A DNA stretch of 64,000 nucleotides from the NCBI RefSeq assembly GCF_036864975.1, contig NZ_CP104311.1, positions 1,714,001-1,778,000 on the forward strand, in the 5' to 3' direction. The DNA is from Methylococcus capsulatus (GTDB lineage Bacteria; Pseudomonadota; Gammaproteobacteria; Methylococcales; Methylococcaceae). The notes beneath the pieces were generated by a model, which saw only the letters and a list, made by a program, of their open reading frames with translations, searched no databases and was not told the DNA's origin. Shown here piece by piece: positions 37,265 through 46,602 of the stretch (position 1 is its first letter; the number at the start of each line of letters is the position of its first letter). The position numbers and the translations under genes are program-made.

Positions 37265-37783
37265 ATGTCGCCGCTTGCCGATCTGAAGCTTTTCACCGCC
37301 GGAATGCTGGCCGGGCTGAGCGAAGAAGCCGCGCGCTCGTCCCGTTTGCGCAAGAATCTCAATGTTCATCCGGTGTTGGACGATCCTGTCCAGCGCCTGT
37401 TCAATGCCATGGAGCCCGGTACCTATGCGCGACCGCACCGCCATTCCCGTCCCGACGGCTGGGAGCTGATGGTTGTGGTGCGGGGCGCGTTCTCGGTATT
37501 GCATTTGGACGACCATGGCCGCGTCGCCGAAAGGATCGATCTGCGGGCGGACGGCGGTGACTGCGCCGTCGAAATTCCGGCGGGGGTCTGGCACACGGTG
37601 GTCAGCCGGGCGTCTGGCACCGTGATGTTCGAGGTCAAGCCGGGACCCTATTCACCGGTCACCGACAAGGATTTTGCCGGCTGGGCGCCGGCGGAGGGAA
37701 GCGCCGAGGCGCCCGCAATGCTGTGCCGACTGGAATCGGCGCAGCCGGGTGACTGGATCGCCTCCGGCGGTTTCCAGCCATGA
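37265..37783 (+). CDS. WbuC-like cupin metalloprotein
   Basis: A 172-residue cupin with the metal-binding pattern RPHRHSRPDGWELMVV near residue 57 and the second element IPAGVWHTVVS near residue 105. The family is annotated as WbuC cupin-fold metalloproteins, often near polysaccharide genes, function unknown. It is divergent from tldD with a 128-base gap and starts a run of four small plus-strand genes. Confidence 0.8.
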   Translation: MSPLADLKLFTAGMLAGLSEEAARSSRLRKNLNVHPVLDDPVQRLFNAMEPGTYARPHRHSRPDGWELMVVVRGAFSVLHLDDHGRVAERIDLRADGGDCAVEIPAGVWHTVVSRASGTVMFEVKPGPYSPVTDKDFAGWAPAEGSAEAPAMLCRLESAQPGDWIASGGFQP

Positions 37784-37805
37784 TTCATTGGGACACGAGG
37801 TTGTC

Positions 37806-38270
37806 ATGACAAAGGGGCAGTCCCGAATTCCTCACGAACCTCCCCGGCATGGCCTACATGTGACGCATGCCGTGCCCGGCCGCATCCGGTTGAAGTCGGA
37901 ACGCTTGAAGGGGCGGCCGCAGGAGGCGGAGCAGCTCACGGCCCGTCTTGCCCAAGTGGCGGGAATCCATCATGCCGAGGTCAACCCGGCGACCGGCAGC
38001 ATCACTTTGCATTACCATTCGAAAGCTCTGGAATCGCTCACGTTTTTTGCGGAACTGGCGGCGGCTTTGGCGCTCATCGCGGTCGACATCGAGGCGGGCG
38101 ACGTGGAAGGATTGTTCGCGCTGGTGGGGCTTTCGCCTGCCGATGCGGTCCGTTCGTTATGGGGGGGTGGACAGGCGCCGGCGGCCGAAAGCGGCGTCGC
38201 GGGCGATGTGCTCCGGCTGCTGGGAGCCGGTATCGCACTGGGTGTGCTGGTCTGGCAGCTGAGCCGCTGA
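37806..38270 (+). CDS. HMA-like domain protein with C-terminal membrane segment
   Basis: The 154-residue product begins HVTHAVPGRIRLKSERLKG near residue 18 and AGIHHAEVNPATGSITLHYH near residue 56, a beta-alpha-beta pattern of the heavy-metal-associated type that lacks the CxxC metal motif. Two hydrophobic stretches follow (FFAELAAALALIAVDIE and LGAGIALGVLVWQLS). The start at 37806 follows the cupin gene by 22 bases. The role is unknown; cofactor or protein interaction is only inferred from the fold. Confidence 0.7.
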   Translation: MTKGQSRIPHEPPRHGLHVTHAVPGRIRLKSERLKGRPQEAEQLTARLAQVAGIHHAEVNPATGSITLHYHSKALESLTFFAELAAALALIAVDIEAGDVEGLFALVGLSPADAVRSLWGGGQAPAAESGVAGDVLRLLGAGIALGVLVWQLSR

Positions 38271-38274
38271 GCGC

Positions 38275-38592
38275 ATGAGCTGGGCTTATCTGATCCTGGC
38301 GGGATGCCTGGAAATCGGCTGGCCGTTGGGTTTCAAACTGTCGCAGACCGAAGGCGGGCGACTGACGGGCCTGGTGCTGGCCGTGCTGTGCATGACCCTG
38401 AGTGGTTTTTTCCTATGGTTGGCGCAACGAGAGATACCCATGGGAACGGCTTACGCCGTATGGACCGGTATCGGCGCTGCCGGTACCTTTTTCGTTGGCG
38501 TTTGGTTTTTCGGTGATGCGGCCAGTTTAGGACGTTACCTCGGAGCGGCACTGATCGTTGCCGGCGTGGTGACCCTCAAGCTGGCGCATTGA
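38275..38592 (+). CDS. SMR-family transporter, SugE/Gdx-like
   Basis: The 105-residue protein has four membrane helices and the essential Glu in ILAGCLEIGWPLGFK (about residue 13), as well as MGTAYAVWTGIGAAGTF, the signature that separates the SugE/Gdx guanidinium-export branch from the EmrE drug branch. It works as an antiparallel dimer in the inner membrane. It starts 4 bases after the HMA-like gene. No guanidine riboswitch is visible upstream. Confidence 0.88.
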   Translation: MSWAYLILAGCLEIGWPLGFKLSQTEGGRLTGLVLAVLCMTLSGFFLWLAQREIPMGTAYAVWTGIGAAGTFFVGVWFFGDAASLGRYLGAALIVAGVVTLKLAH

Positions 38593-38636
38593 CTGCAGTT
38601 ACCGGTTTTTTTTTCAACCCGACGAGGGACAAAGCG

Positions 38637-39038
38637 ATGTTCAAGCGAATCTGCATTTCGGGGGCGGTGCTGCTCAGTGGTGTGTTTCCCGCGATGGCTG
38701 CGGCGGAGGTCATTCCGGCAGACGGGCGGCGGGTACAGCACGTGGTCATCGTGTGGCTGAAGGACCATGGCAGTCCGGCCGCCCGGCAGCAGTACATCGA
38801 AAACAGCCGGCGTCTTGGCAGATTGCCCATGGTTCTCCGCTATCAGGTGGGAACGGCGCTGGCTGGGGACAGAGCCGTGGTCGACAGTTCCTACGACGTG
38901 GGGGTGGTGGCCACCTTTGAAAACGACCGGGCGTTGCGGGACTACCTGGCGCATCCCGAACACCGGAAAGTGATCGAAGAGTCCCTCAAACCACTGGTAG
39001 AAAAAGCCGTGGTCTACGACTTCAAGGAGTCGGACTGA
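38637..39038 (+). CDS. Secreted Dabb-domain (stress-responsive A/B barrel) protein
   Basis: A 133-residue protein with a clear signal peptide (MFKRICISGAVLLSGVFP, then AMAAAEV). It is followed by a small alpha/beta barrel of the Dabb type with VQHVVIVWLKDHG near residue 33, YDVGVVATFENDRAL, and DYLAHPEHRKVIEE. The ATG at 38637 has GAGGGAC upstream. Dabb proteins are mostly uncharacterised; some are cyclases or stress proteins. A periplasmic location is inferred. Confidence 0.8.
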   Translation: MFKRICISGAVLLSGVFPAMAAAEVIPADGRRVQHVVIVWLKDHGSPAARQQYIENSRRLGRLPMVLRYQVGTALAGDRAVVDSSYDVGVVATFENDRALRDYLAHPEHRKVIEESLKPLVEKAVVYDFKESD

Positions 39039-39147
39039 GTTTCCGCGGCAGTCCAACCACGAGCCTCAAGCCTGAGCCTCTTTCCTCCGCCGATACCAGC
39101 CTCCTGGTATCGGCGCGATCAACAACTCCCTTCCTTGCTGCGCGAAC

Positions 39148-39163
39148 TGTCGGTTTTGCGACA
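39148..39163 (+). promoter_or_regulatory. NifA upstream activator site 1
   Basis: TGTCGGTTTTGCGACA matches the NifA site TGT-N4-T-N5-ACA exactly. It lies about 100 bases upstream of the expected sigma-54 transcription start. A nifA gene is encoded 2.9 kb downstream. Confidence 0.8.
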
Positions 39164-39179
39164 GACAGCGGCGATTCCC

Positions 39180-39195
39180 TGTCGCAAGTCCGACA
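39180..39195 (+). promoter_or_regulatory. NifA upstream activator site 2
   Basis: TGTCGCAAGTCCGACA matches TGT-N10-ACA but has A instead of the central T. Its start is 32 bases (about three helical turns) after site 1, so both sites face the same side of the DNA. Confidence 0.72.
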
Positions 39196-39229
39196 AGCAG
39201 AAAAGTCCAAACTTTTGAAATGGCGGTAA

Positions 39230-39580
<351 letters not shown>

Positions 39581-39631
39581 TTCCAACATTGCCGAAAGCG
39601 GCTTTTCTCTTATTGGGAGGGGGTCGGTACG

Positions 39632-39760
39632 ATGACATACGAGATGAACTGGCTGGAAATCACGGTGGTCATGCTGGTCGTCCTGACCGCCTATGGCGTT
39701 CTGCGCATCTGTTTTGGCTCGGTTTTCAGACGGGCGCGGATGGAACGGCAGCAGGGCTGA
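39632..39760 (+). CDS. Small membrane protein (42 residues)
   Basis: An ATG at 39632 behind a GGGAGGGGG site begins MTYEMNWLEITVVMLVVL, a single hydrophobic segment to about residue 30, followed by a basic tail (FRRARMERQQG). It starts 51 bases after the ferredoxin and ends just before a terminator hairpin, so it is probably part of the same NifA-controlled transcript. I know no family for it; membrane anchoring of a redox partner is possible. Confidence 0.6.
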   Translation: MTYEMNWLEITVVMLVVLTAYGVLRICFGSVFRRARMERQQG

Positions 39761-39786
39761 CGTTTTCGGTGGCAAACGTTTGAAAC

Positions 39787-39817
39787 GAAGGCCGTTCATC
39801 GAGAAAACGGCCTTCTT
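39787..39817. terminator. Bidirectional terminator hairpin between the small membrane gene and bfr
   Basis: GAAGGCCGTT (39787-39796) pairs perfectly with AACGGCCTTC (39806-39815) around a 9-base loop. Only two T follow on the plus strand. It lies between convergent genes, so it may stop both transcripts. Confidence 0.7.
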
Positions 39818-39841
39818 GCAGGACACCTGCGTCCTGGCCAC

Positions 39842-40306
39842 TCACATCTGGGATTGCAGATAATTTTGCAGACCCACCTTGCCGATCAGCTCCAGTTGGG
39901 TTTCCAGCCAGTCTACGTGCTCCTCTTCGCTTTCGAGGATATCCTCCAAAAGCTCGCGACTGACATAGTCACCGCGTTGTTCGCAGCAGGCGATGGCATC
40001 CTTCAGCAAAGGCAGGGCCTGGTGCTCGAGCTGAAGGTCGCAGTGCAACATTTCCTCGGGGTTCTCCCCGATTTTGAGTTTGCCCATATCCTGCAGATTC
40101 GGCAGCCCTTCGAGAAAAAGAATCCGTTCGATGAGGCGGTCGGCATGCTTCATCTCGTCGATGGATTCCTTGTACTCGTGTTCGTTGAGTTTTCCGAAGC
40201 CCCAGTTTTTGAACATCCGAGCGTGCAGGAAATACTGGTTCACGGCGGTCAGTTCGTTGGTGAGAACCTTGTTGAGGTATTCGATGACTTGATTATCGCC
40301 TTTCAT
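39842..40306 (-). CDS. bfr: Bacterioferritin
   Basis: The 154-residue iron-storage protein forms a 24-subunit shell with ferroxidase sites and shared heme. It starts [15 protein letters not shown] behind AAGGAG. The heme ligand region is [14 protein letters not shown] near residue 52 (Met), and ferroxidase residues lie in [16 protein letters not shown] and [13 protein letters not shown]. The open frame extends upstream but not as coding sequence. It is divergent from nifL; iron supply for nitrogenase would fit (inference). Confidence 0.96.
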   Translation of the reverse strand: MKGDNQVIEYLNKVLTNELTAVNQYFLHARMFKNWGFGKLNEHEYKESIDEMKHADRLIERILFLEGLPNLQDMGKLKIGENPEEMLHCDLQLEHQALPLLKDAIACCEQRGDYVSRELLEDILESEEEHVDWLETQLELIGKVGLQNYLQSQM

Positions 40307-40385
40307 GTCGGGTACTCCTTGGGGGGAACGCGGGTAGTGTACCTGGGGTCGTTGGCTACCGGTAGTGGCCAAGACGGGTTGCGGC

Positions 40386-40396
40386 GGGGGGGGGGG
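40386..40396. repeat. G11 homopolymer between bfr and nifL
   Basis: Eleven consecutive G on the plus strand stand 57 bases before the nifL GTG start and 80 bases before bfr. It is the longest homopolymer I noticed in the window and lies in the divergent control region. Confidence 0.9.
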
Positions 40397-40452
40397 CACA
40401 AGAGGGTTACAGGCATATATCTTGCCTCTCGGGTATCGAAGGAGGGATTACC

Positions 40453-42021
40453 GTGCCAATAGACTTGTCGAATTCTGAAAGCCCAGCGGATCGCGATCTG
40501 CCGTCCTCCCTGATGCGTGCAACGGTAGACCAGGCGCCGGTGGCGATTTCGATCACGGATTTGAAAGCCAACATCCTATACGTCAACGCTGCATTCAGTG
40601 AGATCACCGGTTATGCACCACAAGAGTGCATCGGACGCAACGAATCGATGCTGTCGGACCGGCGTACACCGCCGGAGGTCTATCAGGAGTTGTGGGGGTG
40701 CATCACCCGGCAGCAACCCTGGCGAGGGCGTTTGCTAAACCGCCACCGGGACGGCCGACGTTATCTCGCCGATCTCACCGTGGCACCGATGTTGAACGAT
40801 GCGGGCGAGACCACGCATTTCATCGGCATGCACCGCGACGTGACGGAAGAATATCTGTTGCAGCAGCAGGTGCGCCAGCAGACTTTGTTCTTGGAGACGG
40901 TGGTGGCGTCGATTCCCGTTTCCGCGGTGCTGATCGACGAGAACGGCCGCATTGTTCTGGATAACCTGATGTACAAGGCGCTGGCCAGCGATCTGAAAGT
41001 CGAGGAACCCGCGCTGCTGTTCCTGAAACTACTGCGCGAGGAATCCGGCGAGGCATGGAGCGATTTCTGGCACCGCGAAAAGGCGTTCCGGAATCTGGAG
41101 CTGCGTTTCGATCCGGGCGGCGGCAGACCTTCGCGTTGGTTCTCCTGTGCCGGGCAGTGGTTCCGCCATGAAGAGGGATCGGTCGACGGATTTTTCTCCG
41201 GTTCGGAAAAAGGCTATCTGCTGCTGACGGTGGACGACATCACCCAGCAGAAAAAGCAACAGGAACAATACCGCCTTCGGGGGCTCCAGGCATTGATGGC
41301 CGAGGAGGAAAAGCTTGAGAGCCTCAAGGAAACGCTGTTTGCCGCCATCCACCAAATCCAGGGGCCGCTGAATTTGATCGGCGCCGCCAAGAACATCCTG
41401 GACCGCCGCGGTGACGACGCCGGCAACGTGGCGCTGCGCGACCTCCTGCAGCAGGTCATCGCGGCTGGCGAAGCGTCCATCTGTACCCTGGAGAAATGCA
41501 TCCCCCATACCGACAACAATGCGTTCAAACCCGTTAATTTGAACCAGGTGCTGCACGATGCGATCACGTTGCTGACCGAACGTTTGCTCGCCAGCGGCAT
41601 CGTGGTGGAATGGGTGCCGACTCCGGTCCTGCCCAGTCTGAAAGGCTCGGAGAACCGGCTGCGCTCGCTGTTCAAACAGCTCATCGAAAACGCCATCGAT
41701 GCCATGGCGCATTCCAGGCAGCGGGAACTGCGCATCCACACCTGGACGCGTGATCAGCTGATCCACATCACCATCGAGGATACCGGTCCCGGGATACCGG
41801 CGGGGCTGCGTACCCAGGTGTTCGAGCCGTTCTTCACCACCAAGGCGAGCCTGGGTCGCCAGCATGTCGGCATGGGGCTGGCCGTCGCGCACGAGATCGT
41901 CAACCAGCACAATGGTCTGATCCGCATCGATCCGGATTACGACGGGGGCTGCCGTATCCATATGCAGTTCGAGATCAGACAGACGCAGCCGGAGCGGCCT
42001 GCGAAGGTATCCCATGGTTGA
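40453..42021 (+). CDS. nifL: Nitrogen fixation regulatory protein NifL
   Basis: NifL senses redox, nitrogen and energy status and inhibits NifA by binding it. The 522-residue protein has an N-terminal PAS domain that would hold FAD ([20 protein letters not shown] near residue 28), a second PAS domain, a histidine region [13 protein letters not shown] near residue 298, and a GHKL ATPase domain ([27 protein letters not shown]). The start is a GTG at 40453 after AAGGAGGG. It overlaps nifA by 8 bases, the typical coupled nifLA arrangement. Confidence 0.92.
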   Translation: MPIDLSNSESPADRDLPSSLMRATVDQAPVAISITDLKANILYVNAAFSEITGYAPQECIGRNESMLSDRRTPPEVYQELWGCITRQQPWRGRLLNRHRDGRRYLADLTVAPMLNDAGETTHFIGMHRDVTEEYLLQQQVRQQTLFLETVVASIPVSAVLIDENGRIVLDNLMYKALASDLKVEEPALLFLKLLREESGEAWSDFWHREKAFRNLELRFDPGGGRPSRWFSCAGQWFRHEEGSVDGFFSGSEKGYLLLTVDDITQQKKQQEQYRLRGLQALMAEEEKLESLKETLFAAIHQIQGPLNLIGAAKNILDRRGDDAGNVALRDLLQQVIAAGEASICTLEKCIPHTDNNAFKPVNLNQVLHDAITLLTERLLASGIVVEWVPTPVLPSLKGSENRLRSLFKQLIENAIDAMAHSRQRELRIHTWTRDQLIHITIEDTGPGIPAGLRTQVFEPFFTTKASLGRQHVGMGLAVAHEIVNQHNGLIRIDPDYDGGCRIHMQFEIRQTQPERPAKVSHG

Positions 42022-43549
42022 TCGCTACACATTAATCGAGCGGGAGCTCGACGCGCTGTATCAGGTCGGCCAGGTGTTGAACAGCACGTCCGATCTGATG
42101 GGCAGGCTCGAAGGCGTGCTCAACGTCCTGCACGAGCAGGCCGATCTGCGCTCTGGAATGATCGCACTGCGGGAGCCGGAAACCGGTGCGCTGGTATTGG
42201 CGGTACTGCGGCGGGGCGAAGCCGGGCGGATTTCCGACGAGCCGGTGCGTTACGAGCCGGGCGAGGGCCTGATCGGCACCATTCTGGAAGCAAATTGCAC
42301 CATTATGGTGGAGCGCATCGCCGACGAGCCGCGTTTTCTCGGCCGCCTCGGCCTGTACGATCCGGAGTTACCCTTCATTGGCTCACCCATCCATGTGGGC
42401 AAGGATGAATTGCTCGGGGTGCTGGCGGCGCAGCCCAGCGAGCGTGAGCTGCTGGGCGAGCGCGCGAGATTCCTGGAAATGGTGAGCAACCTGGTTGCGC
42501 AGAGCGTCGGCCTGCTGCGCGGGATGGAACAGAAGCAGCGCGATCTCACGACCCAATGCGAGCAGCTGCAACAGACGCTGCGCTCGAATTACGGCTTCGA
42601 GAACATCATCGGCCGGACACCGCCGATGATGCGGGTATTCGAGACTGTGCGCCAGGTCGCGAAATGGAACACCACGGTGCTGATCCGGGGCGAGTCCGGC
42701 ACCGGCAAGGAGATGATCGCCAGCGCGATCCATTTCAATTCACCCCGGGCAAGCGGCCCTTTCGTGAAGCTGAACTGTGCCGCCTTGCCCGAAAACCTGC
42801 TGGAATCGGAGCTGTTCGGCCACGAGAAAGGCGCCTTCAGCGGCGCCGTCAGTCAGCGCAAGGGGCGGTTCGAGCTGGCCAACCACGGAACCCTTTTCCT
42901 GGATGAAATCGGCGAGATATCCCCGGCCTTCCAGGCCAAGCTATTGCGGGTGTTGCAGGAGGGTGAGTTCGAACGGGTCGGCGGGATCCATACGCTCAAG
43001 GTCGATGTGAGGATCATCGCGGCGACCAACCGGGATCTGGAGCTGGCAGTGGAGGAAGGCTCATTCCGTGAGGACCTGTATTACCGTCTCAATGTGATGC
43101 CCATCCAGATGCCGCCTTTGCGGCAGCGCAAGGAAGACATCCCGGAACTCGCCCGGTTCCTGCTGGGCAGAATCTCCCGCAACCAGGGCGGCCGGTCCCT
43201 GGAAATCAAGGAGAGCGCCATCCGTTCGTTGATGCGGCATGACTGGCCCGGCAACGTGCGCGAGCTGGAAAACCTGCTCGAGCGTGCGGCGATCATGAGC
43301 CGTGAAGGGGTCATCGACAGCGAAGTGATTGGCATGACTGGCCTCAAGGAGAAGCTGACCACGCCGGCCGATGCAGCTTCCTACAAGGTCGACCTGGACG
43401 ATGAAAACCTGGATGAGCGGGAGCGTATCATCGCCGCGCTCGAACAGAGCGGTTGGGTGCAGGCGAAGGCGGCACGTCTGCTCGACATGACGCCGAGACA
43501 GATCGCCTACCGCGTGAAAATCCTGAATATCCACATGAAACATCTGTAG
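42014..43549 (+). CDS. nifA: Nif-specific sigma-54 activator NifA
   Basis: NifA activates sigma-54 promoters of nitrogen fixation genes. The 511-residue protein has an N-terminal GAF domain (about 20-170), a central AAA+ domain with [33 protein letters not shown], and [12 protein letters not shown], and a C-terminal HTH ([19 protein letters not shown]). The sigma-54 contact loop reads GAFSGA rather than the common GAFTGA. There is no cysteine-rich linker of the oxygen-sensitive type, which agrees with control by NifL. Confidence 0.95.
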   Translation: MVDRYTLIERELDALYQVGQVLNSTSDLMGRLEGVLNVLHEQADLRSGMIALREPETGALVLAVLRRGEAGRISDEPVRYEPGEGLIGTILEANCTIMVERIADEPRFLGRLGLYDPELPFIGSPIHVGKDELLGVLAAQPSERELLGERARFLEMVSNLVAQSVGLLRGMEQKQRDLTTQCEQLQQTLRSNYGFENIIGRTPPMMRVFETVRQVAKWNTTVLIRGESGTGKEMIASAIHFNSPRASGPFVKLNCAALPENLLESELFGHEKGAFSGAVSQRKGRFELANHGTLFLDEIGEISPAFQAKLLRVLQEGEFERVGGIHTLKVDVRIIAATNRDLELAVEEGSFREDLYYRLNVMPIQMPPLRQRKEDIPELARFLLGRISRNQGGRSLEIKESAIRSLMRHDWPGNVRELENLLERAAIMSREGVIDSEVIGMTGLKEKLTTPADAASYKVDLDDENLDERERIIAALEQSGWVQAKAARLLDMTPRQIAYRVKILNIHMKHL

Positions 43550-43662
43550 AATCCGGCCGCGGGGCCGTATTGACACGCCCTGTGCATGACGGCAGGCTCT
43601 TGCCCGTGCGCGCGCCGGGGGCTGGTGCGCGTCTCCTTCCCAAGAACAATGCGAGGTGCTTT

Positions 43663-44493
43663 ATGAACGACGGAAAGCGTCAGGTGAGGCGGGTCAGTGG
43701 AATCTCAAGGATAGGACCCTGCTCCGGGGTGATGCTCGTCCTCCTGGCGTCGATGGCCGAACCCGCGCTGGCCAAGCGGGTGTCTTGTCCGACCAATCTC
43801 CAGTCGGAGCTGGATGCCATCAACTCGGGAGGCATTTTGGAGATATCCGGAACTTGTGTGGGCCATTTCGTAGTGTGGAAAAACGTCGAACTTCGAGGCA
43901 AGGGCACGGCCCCGACCTTGTTCGGGGCCGGTGGCGGCACGGTGTTGACCATCCTGGGAGCGACTAACAAGGTCAAGGTCAAGAATCTCACTATCACCGG
44001 TGGCGGCGGCGTTGGCGATGGCGCTGGCATTCTCAACTACGGCGACCTGACGCTGGTCGGTTCGACGGTCGTCGGGAACAATGCCGTGAATCATGGCGGC
44101 GGGATTTACAATTACGGCACGACCACACTCAAGCAGTCACTGGTCACCGGCAACAGCGCCGGGTTGGACGGCGCCGGCATCTACAACAACAGTTCGGCCT
44201 CCGGTTGGGGATCCCTGTCGCTGTATGGATCCGAGGTGACCGGCAACAAGGCCGGCGGCGGTGGCGGTGGGATCTACAGTTTTGGTTCCGCCAACCTCAA
44301 AAATTCCGTACTAAACGGCAACCAAGCCGGCGGAGACGGCGGTGGACTCAAGTGTGCCCAGGGCTCGATCACCACCGTCACCGGTTCCGTGATCACCGGC
44401 AACATCGCGGCCAGCAACGGCGGGGTGTCGGGCACCGTCACCTTCAAAGGCAAACAGTCGACGATCAGCGGCAATCTGCCCGACGGTCCTTGA
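43663..44493 (+). CDS. Secreted parallel beta-helix (pectate lyase-fold) protein
   Basis: A 276-residue protein with an N-terminal basic region and hydrophobic core typical of a signal peptide (GVMLVLLASMAEPALA). It has repeated glycine-rich strands such as LTITGGGGVGDGAGILNYG, GGGIYNYGTTTLKQS, and GGGGGGIYSFGSANLK. These repeats fit a right-handed beta-helix similar to polymorphic outer membrane or CSLREA-type proteins. The start at 43663 follows GAGGTGCT. No catalytic motif is recognised. It lies 113 bases after nifA. Confidence 0.75.
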   Translation: MNDGKRQVRRVSGISRIGPCSGVMLVLLASMAEPALAKRVSCPTNLQSELDAINSGGILEISGTCVGHFVVWKNVELRGKGTAPTLFGAGGGTVLTILGATNKVKVKNLTITGGGGVGDGAGILNYGDLTLVGSTVVGNNAVNHGGGIYNYGTTTLKQSLVTGNSAGLDGAGIYNNSSASGWGSLSLYGSEVTGNKAGGGGGGIYSFGSANLKNSVLNGNQAGGDGGGLKCAQGSITTVTGSVITGNIAASNGGVSGTVTFKGKQSTISGNLPDGP

Positions 44494-44521
44494 GAAGCAT
44501 CGCTGCGCTAGCCGCTCTCGA

Positions 44522-44566
44522 AATCCCGCCCGGCGCACCCTCTGCGCCTGGCGGCCGGTCGGGATT
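44522..44566. terminator. Hairpin between convergent genes
   Basis: AATCCCG (44522-44528) pairs with CGGGATT (44560-44566), with further GC pairing inside. It lies between the beta-helix gene and the lipoprotein gene, which face each other. There is no T-run, so termination is tentative. Confidence 0.45.
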
Positions 44567-44596
44567 CATGTGGCCGCCGGCTGGATGCGGCGGCTC

Positions 44597-44992
44597 TTAC
44601 GAGGAGCCCAGGCAGTGGTTCGCGGCCTGATTGCTCATGATGACCAGGTCGAACGGGAATTCCCCTTTCTGATTGAAATGCACGGCGTCGGCTTTGCTGA
44701 TCCGCTGCGATATCTCCTTTGCCATGCACTCGCATATCCGCCCTAACTCCTGATCGTTCTTGACGAGGTTGTCGGGATCGCTCTGCTGCCCCTTGATGCA
44801 TTTCTCGACATAAAGTTTTTCGAAGATCTGGTGCTCGGACTGAGTCACCGGAATGTGTGGAGGAGCGGAACTCGTCGTGGCGGCCGGCGCTGCAGTCTTG
44901 GTTTCGGGGGTTTCGCTGCCGCAGCCGGCCAGCAGGACGGCGGTCGCGGTGAGGCCGGCCAGGGTCCGGCGGAAAGCTTGATCTTGGTCCAT
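44597..44992 (-). CDS. Small lipoprotein, hypothetical
   Basis: The 131-residue product has a lipoprotein signal with lipobox LLAGC near residue 24, then a Thr/Ala/Pro-rich linker and a helical domain with CIKGQQSDPDN, RICECMAKEISQRI, and NHCLGSS. Four cysteines after the lipobox could form disulfides. The start at 44992 is preferred over longer upstream frame because it gives the signal peptide. The function is unknown. Confidence 0.7.
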   Translation of the reverse strand: MDQDQAFRRTLAGLTATAVLLAGCGSETPETKTAAPAATTSSAPPHIPVTQSEHQIFEKLYVEKCIKGQQSDPDNLVKNDQELGRICECMAKEISQRISKADAVHFNQKGEFPFDLVIMSNQAANHCLGSS

Positions 44993-45105
44993 GGGATGCC
45001 CTCGGGACGGGGTTGTGGATGGAATCTGGGGGTTACGACAGGAGAGGCACTTTACCCAGCCGGGGCCGTGAAGGGCAAGCCCCGCCCGCCAGCTACCCGG
45101 CCACA

Positions 45106-45133
45106 TTGATTTTCGGAGAACCTCTTCTATAGT
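45106..45133 (+). promoter_or_regulatory. Candidate sigma-70 promoter of the ComEA-like gene
   Basis: TTGATT at 45106-45111 and TATAGT at 45128-45133 are 16 bases apart and stand 36 bases before the ATG at 45169. Both boxes are close to consensus in a GC-rich genome where such hits are uncommon. Confidence 0.55.
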
Positions 45134-45168
45134 AAAAATCTCCTGCAACCCTTATGTTGGAGATTGAT

Positions 45169-45519
45169 ATGAAAAAGCTGTGCGCCTTGCTTTTGTTCAT
45201 GTTTTTCAGCCTTGCAGCCTGGGCTGAGCCGCTGGATATCAACACCGCAACCGCCGAGGAAATCGCCGCGACGATGACCGGCGTGGGAAAAGCCAAGGCA
45301 GAGGCGATCGTGAAGGACCGTGAGGCTCACGGCAACTTCAAGTCAGTCGACGATCTCAAGCGTGTCAAGGGAATCAAGGAAGGCATTCTGGCCAAGAATC
45401 GTGACAAGATCACCGTTAAGGGCGAGGCGGTGGCCTCGCCGGTGCCGGCCGTCGCCAGTCCAGCTGCTGCAACTGCAGCGCCTACTGCCGCAACATCGGC
45501 GGGGAAGCCTCAGCACTGA
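45169..45519 (+). CDS. ComEA-like helix-hairpin-helix protein, secreted
   Basis: The 116-residue protein has a signal peptide (MKKLCALLLFMFFSLAAW) and a ComEA-type DNA-binding motif: PLDINTATAEEIA, then MTGVGKAKAEAIVKDRE and VKGIKEGILAKN. A Pro/Ala/Thr-rich tail of about 30 residues follows. ComEA proteins bind DNA in the periplasm during uptake; no other competence gene is near. The ATG at 45169 has a TTGGAGA site. Confidence 0.85.
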   Translation: MKKLCALLLFMFFSLAAWAEPLDINTATAEEIAATMTGVGKAKAEAIVKDREAHGNFKSVDDLKRVKGIKEGILAKNRDKITVKGEAVASPVPAVASPAAATAAPTAATSAGKPQH

Positions 45520-45543
45520 AGTCGCTGCGGTCCTTCTTCACGG

Positions 45544-45571
45544 AAGGCGTGGTTCCCGGGCCACGCCTTTT
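45544..45571 (+). terminator. Terminator after the ComEA-like gene
   Basis: AAGGCGTGG (45544-45552) pairs with CCACGCCTT (45561-45569) around an 8-base loop, and the T-run TTTT ends at 45571. It lies 25 bases after the stop and faces the DHOD-like gene, so it may serve both directions. Confidence 0.8.
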
Positions 45572-45585
45572 CACTCGCTTCCCCT

Positions 45586-46587
45586 TCACACCGGCGGAAT
45601 CTGATAGGACTCCAGGACCTTGATGTAATTGGCCCGCTCGTAGGCGGTGGGATTGGCGATCCGGTCATGGCTCATGATTCCCTTGAGCAGGGCGACCGAT
45701 GCAAACTCGTGAGCTTCCATCCAGTGCTCGAGTCCTTTCACGAGCACCGCGGCGTAGCTGGGTCCGTGTCGCAGCAGGGCCGATGTGGTCATGACGGCAT
45801 CGGCCCCCGCAAGCAGATATTTGACGACCTCGCCGGCGCCGGCGACGCCGGTCGTGGCGCCCAACGAAAGGCCGATCCTGCCGTGCAGCAGGGCGATCCA
45901 GAGCAAAGGCAGGCGTATTTCGCCTGGGTTGCTCAGTTCCAGCGCGGGGTGGACCTCCAGTCGTTCGATGTCGACGTCCGGCTGGTAGAAACGGTTGAAC
46001 AGCACCAGCGCGTCGGCGCCGGCGCGTTCGAGGCGCATGGCCATGTGGGTCATGGCGCTGAAAAACGGGCTGAGCTTCAAGGCGACGGGGATGCGTACCG
46101 CCGACTTGACCGCCGTCAGGATGTCGACATGGCGCTGCTCGATTTCGCTGCTGGAGATGGCGGGATCGGTTTCGATGCCGTAGATGTTGAGCTCCAGGCC
46201 ATGGGCACCGGCCTGTTCGATTTGTCGTGCATAGTCGAGCCAGCCTTCGTCGCTCACGCAGTTCAAGCTGGCGATCACCGGAATGTCGACGGCATCGACT
46301 GCCCGCCGGATCAGATCGAGATAGCGATCCGGCCCGGCATGATAATCGGCGGCCGTCGGAAAATAGCTCAACGATTCAGCGAAACTTTCACTGCCTGAGG
46401 TCAGCAGGTGTGAGAACGTCGCGTTTTCCTGCCGGATCTGCTCTTCGAACAAGGAAAACAGAACCATGGCGGCCACACCCCCGTCTTCCAGTCGCCGGAT
46501 GCCGTGGAGGCTTTCCGAAAGCGGCGAGGCCGAGGCGACGACAGGGTGTTTCAGGGTCAGTCCCATATAGCTTGTGCTGAGGTCCAT
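45586..46587 (-). CDS. Dihydroorotate dehydrogenase-like flavoprotein
   Basis: The 333-residue TIM-barrel protein resembles class 1 dihydroorotate dehydrogenases (VVASASPLSESLHGIRRLE, VIASLNCVSDEGWLDYARQI, PVALKLSPFFSAM, GATTGVAGAGEVVKYLLAGA). It belongs to a group often encoded beside nifJ in cyanobacteria and other bacteria, and its real substrate is not established. It lies 15 bases downstream of nifJ on the same strand, so it is part of the nifJ transcript. It is probably not the pyrimidine pathway enzyme. Confidence 0.82.
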   Translation of the reverse strand: MDLSTSYMGLTLKHPVVASASPLSESLHGIRRLEDGGVAAMVLFSLFEEQIRQENATFSHLLTSGSESFAESLSYFPTAADYHAGPDRYLDLIRRAVDAVDIPVIASLNCVSDEGWLDYARQIEQAGAHGLELNIYGIETDPAISSSEIEQRHVDILTAVKSAVRIPVALKLSPFFSAMTHMAMRLERAGADALVLFNRFYQPDVDIERLEVHPALELSNPGEIRLPLLWIALLHGRIGLSLGATTGVAGAGEVVKYLLAGADAVMTTSALLRHGPSYAAVLVKGLEHWMEAHEFASVALLKGIMSHDRIANPTAYERANYIKVLESYQIPPV

Positions 46588-46602
46588 GGCGCGTTTCCTC
46601 GG

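Noticed and set aside
45586-46587. Assignment as pyrD of pyrimidine synthesis
   Set aside because: The sequence and linkage to nifJ fit the DHOD-like group rather than the biosynthetic enzyme.
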